Below, piece by piece: positions 8,301-12,854 of a stretch of 20,782 bases of DNA; the stretch's first letter is position 1; each line of letters begins with the position of its first letter. The DNA comes from Clostridia bacterium. Lineage in GTDB: Bacteria; Bacillota; Clostridia; Peptostreptococcales; Anaerovoracaceae. The translations under genes and the position numbers were made by a program. Location of the stretch: positions 1 to 20,782 of the forward strand of contig JAIKZT010000056.1 of assembly GCA_024682015.1 (NCBI GenBank). Direction: 5' to 3'. The notes beneath the pieces are model-generated. The model searched no databases. It saw only the letters and a list, made by a program, of their open reading frames with translations, and was not told the origin of the DNA.

Positions 8301-10460
8301 CAGCTCGACGCTGCGAATTACGTACCGAAGAGCTTCCAGTCCATCGCATCCGGCAAGAAAGTCCTCGAGGACGGCGTCGAGAAAGCCATCCCCATCCCCG
8401 TCAAGATGGAGTTCGAGGTCATGGATCCGCCGTCCGGAATGATCACCAAGACGGAGTCGATGATCCTCGACAAGGATAACAACGGCTCCCAAAAGGCGTA
8501 CAAGATCGGCGTTGCCGGACGGGTCAACACCAAGGCGATGCTCAGCGGCATCAAGGCCGGTGCCATCCTGTATCCGGGCATAGGCGGCACGATCGCCAGA
8601 CTCGCTGACAAGGGCGGCGTAGACTTCGGCGTCATCCTGCGCGTGATCGCCGGCGCGAACTTCGACATGGACATAGGAACCCTCCTGTACGGCAGCGATC
8701 AGTCCAGCAGGGATATATACAACTTCGGCCTGGGCTTCGGCGGCGAGCTCGGACTCTACGCGAAGGCGCTGGGTGAGGCTCTTGTCGCCACCGGCACGAT
8801 CAAGCTGTCCGGCGAGAGCCAGATCCCCAAACTCCAGGATATGGCCGCGATCAACGTCAAGATCGGTCTGGACGAATTCCGGGTCACGGAGGCGTCCATC
8901 AAGGTCATCGCCAACGCGCACATCCTGCTGAGGACGTGGTTCATCAACGGCGAGAAGGACTTTACGTACGAATTCCCGTGCCTGAAGTACGAGTACAACA
9001 CCGAGACGTTCTTCACGCTGGAGCCCATGGGCGTCAACGGCGATCTCCAGAGCCGCGACGACTTTGACCCGGCGACGTTCAACGGCAAGCCAGAAACGCT
9101 CGTGGACGGCCTGCTGCCCATCGGCGCTTACGGTTCGGACGAGCAGGGCGGCGGCTCCTTCGTATACACCGACATGGACGAGAAGGGCGGAAACGTGCAG
9201 TTGCTGCTCAGCGAATACGCGGGAGCAGAAGCCTGGAACGAGCCGGTGCAGATCGCAAAGGCAGACGGGCTCATCCCGGCCTGCGACGTGGTCACCCTCG
9301 AAGACGGCCGCTATCTGGCCGTCTGGACCGAGATCGACAGCGCGCACATGCAGGAGACCTGCCCGCCGTCCGCTGTGAAGTGGTCGGTCGGAACGGTCGA
9401 AGACGGTACCTGGACAGGTGCTGAGAACACGCTGGAAACGCTCGATACCGAGGTCGCGTCCAGACTGATGCTGGCCGGCGATGGCGATGGCATAGCCCTC
9501 GCAGCGCTGCGCACTGCTGAAGGCGCGGTCGCGGAGAACTGGAGCCTCAGCGGCTGGATGTTCGACGGCGAAGCGTTCGGCGAGAGCGCGCAGCTGGCGG
9601 ACAACGAAAAGATGAACGACGTTGCGGCCACTGCGGCCGGCGGAAAACTCGTCGCTGCCTACGTTAATGAAGACGGCGAACTCACGACGAAAGTGTGGGA
9701 CGGCGAGACTGTTGAAACGGCCGGCTATGACGCGCTGGCCGGCAAGATCGCGCTCGGCGCGGAAGGCGAAAAGGCCTGGCTCGTCTGCAGAGGCGAGGAT
9801 GGCCTGGTGCTGCTGGGTCTGGGCGAAGAAGGCTGGACCGAACTGGACGTGGTCACCGACGCGGTGGACGCGGGCAGCCCGGCGCTTGCCGTGGACAGCG
9901 GCAGGCTCGTGATCAGCTGGACGGACGGCAGCGAGAGCAGCGATCCGGAGGAGACCGGCTACAGAAACGACGCAGATCTGCACGTCGTCGTCCTCGATGA
10001 GAAGGGCGCGGTGCTGTTCGCTGAGAAGGAGCTGAAGTCCGCCGCCAGCGGATTCTTCCGCGGCAGCGAGGTGTTCGTGACGGACGGCGATATCTTCGTC
10101 ATGAGCATCCTGGACGACGCTGCGGACAGGCTGAACGTCTACAGCGGCGGCGAACTGCCTGCGGCGAGACAGGTCTTCACGATGAACGAGACTTCGGAAG
10201 AGGGCTCGGAGGAACTGGCAGGCAAGGTCATGGTCGAGGTGCTCGCCGAGACGGGCGAAGTACACGTCGATGGCGACATGTCGGAAGAAAAGCCGCTGCT
10301 TGTCGCAGCTTACAGCGACGACGGGCAGTTCCTCGGACTGTCGGTGGCCGTGGGCGAGACGTCTGTTGAGGCGGAAGCCAGCGCGGTCGAACTGATCATC
10401 TTCTGGATCAACCAGCTGGCCGCTCCGATCGCGAAAGAGGCGGAGATCGATCTGCCGTAG
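2322..10460 (+). CDS. Giant secreted multidomain surface protein (2712 aa)
   Basis: A Sec signal peptide covers residues 1-28 (KR-rich start, hydrophobic core, likely cleavage after AFA). GGAGG lies 6 nt before the ATG. Residues about 40-270 resemble GLUG-type beta-helix repeats (FRGAFDGGGHTVSGM, AGLFGYV, GGIAG). Two InlB B-repeats follow at about 390-458 and 459-528, each ending in an L-T/Y-A-x-W motif. A carboxypeptidase-regulatory-like beta-sandwich spans about 530-612, with similar domains near 618-720, in the 720-1150 region and at 1578-1675. A glycine-rich stretch lies around 2060-2170. Residues about 2284-2620 hold six spaced motifs of the form dG-x-L/I-x-V-A-W, like beta-propeller blades. 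There is no LPXTG sorting signal, no C-terminal membrane anchor and no SLH domain, so how it is retained at the surface is unclear. Adhesion or interaction with host or matrix polymers is an inference from the domains; no catalytic site was recognised. It appears monocistronic. Confidence 0.9.
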   Translation: MKHILKRTLSLMLSFALCFSAFPSAAFAGGDDLWTDHAAEVSPNEDGVYEIGSASQLAWLALAVNDWDYDLDQAQYVPATDSYDRTIFRLTADIDLSAHEWVPIGTSRSTAFRGAFDGGGHTVSGMRVGSADEPYTDGYYAGLFGYVQGDIYDLKIAAAAVYAAPPESKWETYAGLVAGTFSDPYSTIGYCEASGAVYTAGTTSSGQYACAGGVVGKIYEGAIESCRTDVTLGLLSEGKSCCLGGIAGAGGSYDECAIQNCVAAAAVSSPGDYHVDGANVSAITPYGSYDTHVLNCVGIIDCGGTHAYSVFCSGTKTNVVSMEKNTDEGDRFRYFDVEGNESETYNTEENMKSEEFLAALNAAAEGIGGGKEWSLGGPLGLPTIARTGVRAYYQVTFVSAGKTLKTVTAPEDSTVSAPAEPSRYGYTFLWWYADDPDVPYDFSRPVTGDLTITARWDAHAYRVVFETGEGSYVYPQAVKQDELIVAPDPAPERKGYTFAGWFTDEACTENWDFGDGVQGNMTLYAKWNRAGGFSLSGRITDKNTGEALSNVSVALSSGQNASSDEFGFYRINNVEAGEYTVSASARGYLDETLAGLTIADGSVGWDAAMAPDEESSGKGVDIYASVSCVYSGMALDGVTVTAVGESEEGAALGPFTQVTDKNGETVFSRLPAGKYAFYINQTGRPGWESYISDMSENVLTGNYSMRCALKPNYQTLTVVVTGYDPYTETDFAPLSGKQVTFIGVNPKRESEELIRRTMTTDEDGRIVWDSVVPITWTISCDDLCYERAEAKIYSDGAGKLSQETVNMPLTFIDSSLSVKLTTPYPDGDIFKGEGGNGTSYSFSDGAQTELKVELSGVSGTVTGGIVREATVDNKGKAEFDLLVPGNYELTVSGSAKRYVSVPAGDGKEIYSSTENTRYGPKYFFVDFSGTGSAGVALGETSSATLSAKPEPVTFSGTLYKSDMNGDGTASTVPVPNTTLLFRPSPYYTANGEDAAGYEVVTDDDGFYSVTLSPGLWGVLIGDEGYDDYFGGYLIYQQGQTDTCYYDYEVRGWPCTGRWTLSRESAWAWLSSGTRQPYGDIAGMNLSSGAVTADLVMLQKVFCYSLGSSNDISGVGIARTTNAEMNLIVNCEKDDGSYAYSTLDYHPESRNATVAMTGSLNAAFNMTGQRFPAVFPTLPPGDYTFTYTLGSEFSHLQLTNWTPQWRERRVYDGIKEVSFYDFPAPGVLPDASDPFPEDYVDINYPDDGAKNPWPMQTVSDDEVVVSFAKGEDGRRCLYDLHDDDASNGELWFKFKNLNHYEQKTLDFKPVEVAEGVYRNFGQEELGEMEAHPEVYADLHLVSQSGTLKTYGYCPPDTDETKNREHWDEEFMNGSSVWNMLFAYTTDKIPGKLFFMEHTYDEWDKSYTAFPDGNVTLYFCAEESSWAHETLVGNGYEQRNQDLFPGMTGDLWFAVDLPANGESKQYSVDFAHQSGDGNGFRFVTKEEIMNMVHPRTIVVQAVDAENNAAPMDVPVSITTADDHVFASGNTYPEQTCSSSVSKVTVTSDEWECQGWLNVTGQYDESTKTETFVVPLSRKRYAYEFTVKDEAGNPVKGAAITVWGDRFDPVTIKTDGSGTGHTAEDYWDPNVGDIPGGLTYQDYKVKVNALGYSTERFDLSAAQLVAGGTKEVTLQRAPQPDIAEDSVKLNKRGAFLPGVHYSGASSQLEFFTDYSTASDSFWLRVTACIDVPEKDSLRRVYLVDRKSFAKENGYNEPVAITVPSTEGDAYNPSAVLQWLEGVRTGAAGKIYVHEFEREYSEEPLFGFILDKTYEGEGSRYILDAEVPLWELPPDGFEPTIVAVTANNAVKTFNIEYDESNADLQLIGVRLTDNVKKTLDWIASFATLKGLTGEAVLRGMEKLMEHVPKCNTPTGVFVPNAGFTASATTDELGYIHYSYGVTGELTTGMTTMSAATGSFMSIAPTTTGLITICGWNISLDGDTCMLKSDYTVELKAGQLDAANYVPKSFQSIASGKKVLEDGVEKAIPIPVKMEFEVMDPPSGMITKTESMILDKDNNGSQKAYKIGVAGRVNTKAMLSGIKAGAILYPGIGGTIARLADKGGVDFGVILRVIAGANFDMDIGTLLYGSDQSSRDIYNFGLGFGGELGLYAKALGEALVATGTIKLSGESQIPKLQDMAAINVKIGLDEFRVTEASIKVIANAHILLRTWFINGEKDFTYEFPCLKYEYNTETFFTLEPMGVNGDLQSRDDFDPATFNGKPETLVDGLLPIGAYGSDEQGGGSFVYTDMDEKGGNVQLLLSEYAGAEAWNEPVQIAKADGLIPACDVVTLEDGRYLAVWTEIDSAHMQETCPPSAVKWSVGTVEDGTWTGAENTLETLDTEVASRLMLAGDGDGIALAALRTAEGAVAENWSLSGWMFDGEAFGESAQLADNEKMNDVAATAAGGKLVAAYVNEDGELTTKVWDGETVETAGYDALAGKIALGAEGEKAWLVCRGEDGLVLLGLGEEGWTELDVVTDAVDAGSPALAVDSGRLVISWTDGSESSDPEETGYRNDADLHVVVLDEKGAVLFAEKELKSAASGFFRGSEVFVTDGDIFVMSILDDAADRLNVYSGGELPAARQVFTMNETSEEGSEELAGKVMVEVLAETGEVHVDGDMSEEKPLLVAAYSDDGQFLGLSVAVGETSVEAEASAVELIIFWINQLAAPIAKEAEIDLP

Positions 10461-10540
10461 ACGCAGGCCTGCGCATGCCCCTGCAAGGCCTTTAACAGGC
10501 CCGCACAGGCGCGGATAGCCTGCAATCGGATCTTATACCA

Positions 10541-10575
10541 AACGCCCCGCAGCATGGGGCTGCGGGGCGTTTTTT
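10541..10575 (+). terminator. Rho-independent terminator after the giant surface-protein gene
   Basis: A 13-bp perfect stem (10541-10553 with 10559-10571) is rich in GC, has the 5-nt loop ATGGG, and runs into six T residues at 10570-10575. It lies 80 nt after the stop codon. Two smaller palindromes precede it: the self-complementary 12-mer at 10462-10473 and a GGCCT/AGGCC hairpin at 10487-10501. Confidence 0.92.
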
Positions 10576-10671
10576 GCTGTCTTGATCGATGTGTTAAAAT
10601 TATGTAAAATGCCAAAAAAATTCATGACTTGTCGCGTGAATAATGTTTAATATTAGCAAATAAACCGTTTG

Positions 10672-10702
10672 TTGACATCGAATTTAGTATTGCTTTTTGT
10701 AT
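10672..10702 (+). promoter_or_regulatory. Possible promoter of the brnTA pair
   Basis: A perfect -35 box TTGACA is at 10672-10677. The best -10 candidate is TTGTAT at 10697-10702, with a 19-bp spacer that is longer than ideal. The near-direct repeats GTATTGC and GTATTAC around 10687-10705 could be an operator, since BrnA antitoxins normally repress their own operon. The -35 box is clear; the -10 box is weak. Confidence 0.35.
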
Positions 10703-10713
10703 TACTTTTGTTT

Positions 10714-11006
10714 ATGCTGATGACAGATGGATCAAAAGACTTCTCCGTCGAATGGGATCCGGAGAAGAACGAACAGAATATAAAAAACATGGAATCGGGT
10801 TTGCCACGGCAAGGCTCGTGTTTGCGGATATAAACAGGATCGAATATTTCGATTCCATACATAGCGTTACAGAAGACCGGTTTGTCGTGATCGGGCTTGT
10901 GTATGACGTTCTTTTCGTCGTATATACGATGAGGGGCGAAACGACCAGACTGATCTCCGCCAGACTGGCTACGGCCACAGAGAGGAAAGTGTATTATGGA
11001 AGATAA
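10714..11006 (+). CDS. brnT: BrnT family toxin, frame interrupted by a one-base shift
   Basis: BrnT is a RelE-fold ribonuclease toxin that blocks translation and is neutralised by BrnA. The family signature is split over two frames. From ATG 10714, the N-terminus DFSVEWDPEKNEQNIK reads well. The continuation (KHGIGFATARLVF, then RFVVIG, LFVVYTMRG and the terminal TRLISARLATATERKVYYG) lies in the -1 frame and runs to 11006. Joining them gives about 97 residues, the usual family length. The unshifted frame stops at 10831-10833 after 39 residues. The shift falls in a six-A run at 10782-10787; a seventh A would restore one frame. It may be a true inactivating indel, a homopolymer sequencing error, or programmed frameshifting at the A_AAA_AAC heptamer. 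No clear ribosome-binding site precedes 10714. The ATG at 10752, in the second frame, lacks one too and would omit the conserved N-terminus. It overlaps brnA by 11 nt. Confidence 0.82.
10782..10788 (+). other. A_AAA_AAC slippery heptamer at the brnT frame break
   Basis: The heptamer is in the correct phase of the upstream brnT frame (codons AAA at 10783-10785 and AAC at 10786-10788). Slipping back by one base leads directly into the frame encoding the rest of BrnT. A Shine-Dalgarno-like GGAGAAG (10761-10767) lies 14 nt upstream, similar in kind to the stimulator in E. coli dnaX. The nearest downstream hairpin (TTTGC/GCAAG around 10800-10812) is weak. A stronger hairpin at 10837-10855 lies just beyond the zero-frame stop codon, probably too far away to stimulate slippage. 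Confidence 0.4.
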
Positions 11007-11319
11007 CAGGCTTGTGAAAATGACCGTCTGCGAAGGACAGAAACCGACTCCCGAACAGATCCAAGAGATCGAAAACGCCAAAAAGATCGGTGCAAATCCG
11101 GATGACGACGCACCGGAACTTACGCTGGAGCAATATGCGGAAATGGCTGAGATCGCAAAGGTGCAGAGAGCCGGCAGGGTCAAACCGGTCGTTGCCATCC
11201 GGATCTCTCCCGAAACGCTGGCGAAGGCAAAAGCGACAGGGAAGGGGTATACGGGTTTCCTGAGCCGCCTGCTGGACAATGCGATCAACGATCCCGTGCT
11301 TGTGGCCAGAAGCCTGTAA
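10996..11319 (+). CDS. brnA: BrnA family antitoxin
   Basis: This 107-residue protein follows and overlaps brnT, the usual toxin-first order of BrnTA modules. The N-terminal half is acidic and probably wraps the toxin (TPEQIQEIENAKK, DDDAPELTLEQYAEMAEIAK). Residues about 63-98 (KPVVAIRISPETL, then KGYTGFLSRLLDNAI) match the ribbon-helix-helix DNA-binding end of BrnA, used for dimerisation and autorepression. GAGGA is 9 nt before the ATG. Its intact frame beside a broken toxin frame would be compatible with toxin inactivation, but also with a toxin made at a low frameshift-limited level. The module sits in sequence clearly richer in A+T than its flanks, which suggests horizontal acquisition. 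Confidence 0.85.
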   Translation: MEDNRLVKMTVCEGQKPTPEQIQEIENAKKIGANPDDDAPELTLEQYAEMAEIAKVQRAGRVKPVVAIRISPETLAKAKATGKGYTGFLSRLLDNAINDPVLVARSL

Positions 11320-11334
11320 GTGCAGGCCAACTAT

Positions 11335-11359
11335 ATCAAACACCCCACAGCATGAGGGC
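11335..11359 (+). repeat. Eroded copy of the terminator-arm sequence at 10537-10560
   Basis: The stretch aligns with 10537-10560: both share CAAAC-x-CCCC-x-CAGCATG and a following GGGC. The differences are a few G-to-A or C-to-T changes and one inserted A. The second half of the hairpin is lost here (AAGGTTTG instead of the pairing arm), so it is unlikely to terminate efficiently. The two copies bracket the brnTA pair. Confidence 0.5.
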
Positions 11360-11465
11360 AAGGTTTGTAATGGTTATTGTTATTTTGTCGGTTTGACTAT
11401 GGAAACTACTTTTGGAAATGGAGTATATTTTTTACATTTCTTGAAGTTTCGTTTTACATTTCAAA

Positions 11466-11504
11466 ATGAAAAACGGACTGTTGCAGTGATTACAACAATC
11501 CGTT
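11466..11504 (-). terminator. Terminator of the minus-strand regulatory operon
   Basis: Arms 11472-11483 and 11493-11504 pair over 12 positions with one mismatch (a G-T wobble in the minus-strand transcript) around a 9-nt loop. Read on the minus strand, the stem is followed by TTTTTCATTTT. It lies about 25 nt beyond the stop codon of the DUF3021 gene. The rest of 11320-11528 is AT-rich and holds no gene that I can support. Confidence 0.75.
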
Positions 11505-11528
11505 ATTTTGTCTGAATGCGCAATGGGG

Positions 11529-11972
11529 CTATTCTTTGTTTTTCTGCCGGTTCATGTCGTTCAGTTGCCGGACCTCACGGTGGTAGCGCGCGTACATGAT
11601 CAGGAAGATCAGCAGGTAGCAGGCGGCCTGAAGGGCCATCATGATCAGGATCTCCGGCAGGCTGGCGGCCCAATCCAGAAACAGTGCGATGGGGATGTAT
11701 ACGGCTTCGATCAGGACGTAATGGGTGAGCGCGATGCGCAGCAGACTCCAGCGTTCTACGTCGTACAGAGCCGCACCGGCCATGCTGACCGCGCCGAGCA
11801 GGCCCGAGAACAGCGTCTGCCAGAGCAGCGCGGCAGCGGCGCCTCCCGCCCGCGCGACCAGAAGGCTTGACAGGAGCCTGTCCGGCCAGCCGGAGAGGCT
11901 GGCGATCAGATTTCCGACGAGGACGCCGACCAGGAAGCCGATGCCCGCGAGTTTCAGGATCTTCTTCAGCAT
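11529..11972 (-). CDS. DUF3021 family four-helix membrane protein
   Basis: This 147-residue protein has four hydrophobic segments near 8-26, 44-70, 78-99 and 106-128 and a short charged cytosolic tail (residues 129-147, RYHREVRQLND), the layout of DUF3021 proteins. Genes of this family are typically paired with a LytTR-domain regulator, as here, where the LytTR gene ends 6 nt upstream. In streptococcal LytTR regulatory systems such as HdrRM and BrsRM, the membrane partner restrains the DNA-binding partner. By analogy this protein may hold or inhibit the LytTR protein at the membrane; that role is inferred. AGGAG lies 9 nt before the ATG and overlaps the end of the LytTR gene. A terminator follows, so it is the last gene of the operon. 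Confidence 0.82.
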   Translation of the reverse strand: MLKKILKLAGIGFLVGVLVGNLIASLSGWPDRLLSSLLVARAGGAAAALLWQTLFSGLLGAVSMAGAALYDVERWSLLRIALTHYVLIEAVYIPIALFLDWAASLPEILIMMALQAACYLLIFLIMYARYHREVRQLNDMNRQKNKE

Positions 11973-11978
11973 CGCGCA

Positions 11979-12452
11979 TCACTCCTTTCCGTACAGCCGC
12001 CTGCGGATGGCGGGGATGCAGCGGCGCGAGGCCCAGGTCTGCTGGCCGTCCGCGAGTTCCAGCCGCAGCGTGCCGCTCAGCGTGAAATCATAGCGGCTGA
12101 CCTTGTCCAGGTTCACGAGTTCGTAGCGCGAGATCCTGACGAATTTGTCCGGGTCCAGGCTCTCTTCAAGGCTCTGCAGCGACTGACGCACGCGGTAGCT
12201 GCCGCCTTCGGCCGCGATTCGCACCTGCCTGCCGTCTATGGAAACGGAGACGATGCCATCCGGGTCGAGGCGGAGCAGGGCGCCATGTTCATCGGTGACG
12301 GTCAGCGCTTCCGGCTTTTGTCCTGCGATCCTCGCGAGCAGATGCTCGACCTCTTCGCCGCGGTCACGCGCGCGCACGAGCACGTCGATGCCGTCGATGG
12401 AATCGACCTGTTCGAAGCGTATCTGAACTTTTCTTTTCTCCCCGGGATCCAA
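11979..12452 (-). CDS. LytTR-domain DNA-binding transcriptional regulator
   Basis: The 157-residue protein lacks a receiver domain. An N-terminal region of about 50 residues (IRFEQVDSIDGIDVLVRAR) is followed by a LytTR domain at about 52-155, recognisable by FVRISRYELVNLDKV (104-118) and the SRR segment (142-144) that normally ends in SRRY. LytTR domains bind DNA direct repeats as beta-rich modules. The domain architecture and the following DUF3021 gene match LytTR regulatory systems, so its activity is probably set by the membrane partner rather than by phosphorylation. No ATG is available. The best start is TTG at 12452, one nt after the stop of the DtxR-type gene, implying translational coupling. 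A GGGGAG at 12443-12438 lies inside the proposed coding start with no standard start codon at a good distance behind it, so the exact N-terminus is uncertain. Confidence 0.87.
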   Translation of the reverse strand: MDPGEKRKVQIRFEQVDSIDGIDVLVRARDRGEEVEHLLARIAGQKPEALTVTDEHGALLRLDPDGIVSVSIDGRQVRIAAEGGSYRVRQSLQSLEESLDPDKFVRISRYELVNLDKVSRYDFTLSGTLRLELADGQQTWASRRCIPAIRRRLYGKE

Positions 12453-12453
12453 A

Positions 12454-12807
12454 CTACTTCAGGTGCTCTTTGATCGCCTGGAACGTGATGTCGCTGATGT
12501 AGTGCTCCACGCGGCAGGCATCGTCCGCGGCGGTCTTTTCGTCTACGCCGATGCGCACGAGCGCCTCGGTGAGCACGGTGTGACGGTCGTAGATGTTCTC
12601 CGCGATGGGCCGGCCTGTTTCCGTGAGGGTGATCGCGCCGTCGGATGCGATGTCGATGAGCCCCCGGTCTTTCAGCAGATGCATGGCGCGGCTGACGGAC
12701 GGCTTGGAATAACCCATTTCGCTGCCCACGTCGATGGCGCGGACCATAGGCTGTTTCTGAGACAATACGAGTATGGTCTCCAGATACATTTCACCGGATT
12801 CTTTCAT
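12454..12807 (-). CDS. DtxR/MntR-family metal-dependent regulator (short form)
   Basis: The 117-residue protein has the winged-helix DNA-binding domain (SGEMYLETI, DVGSEMGYSKPSVSRAMHLLKDRGLI, ITLTETGRPIAE) and the dimerisation helices (RHTVLTEAL, GVDEKTAADDACRVEHYIS). It lacks the SH3-like third domain, as MntR does. The expected metal ligands are Met7, Glu10, His76, Cys98, Glu101 and His102. Met and Cys at positions 7 and 98 match the primary site of iron-sensing DtxR/IdeR (Met10, Cys102), not the Asp/Glu of manganese-sensing MntR, so Fe2+ sensing is the better guess. The DtxR ancillary-site His98 appears to be replaced by Ala94. GGAGG lies 8 nt before the ATG. The downstream LytTR gene starts 1 nt after its stop. 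No metal uptake gene lies next to it. Confidence 0.88.
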   Translation of the reverse strand: MKESGEMYLETILVLSQKQPMVRAIDVGSEMGYSKPSVSRAMHLLKDRGLIDIASDGAITLTETGRPIAENIYDRHTVLTEALVRIGVDEKTAADDACRVEHYISDITFQAIKEHLK

Positions 12808-12854
12808 TGTCTGTACCTCCTGTCTGCCGTTGCTATGCTGCCTTGGTAAGCTTG

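Noticed and set aside
7959..10265. Minus-strand open frame of 768 codons inside the giant gene
   Set aside because: It is a mirror of the surface-protein gene with low-complexity charged composition and no recognisable domain.
10400..10460. C-terminal hydrophobic stretch of the giant protein as a membrane anchor or sorting signal
   Set aside because: The stretch LIIFWINQLAAPIA is too short and is followed by an acidic tail; there is no LPXTG motif and no basic end.
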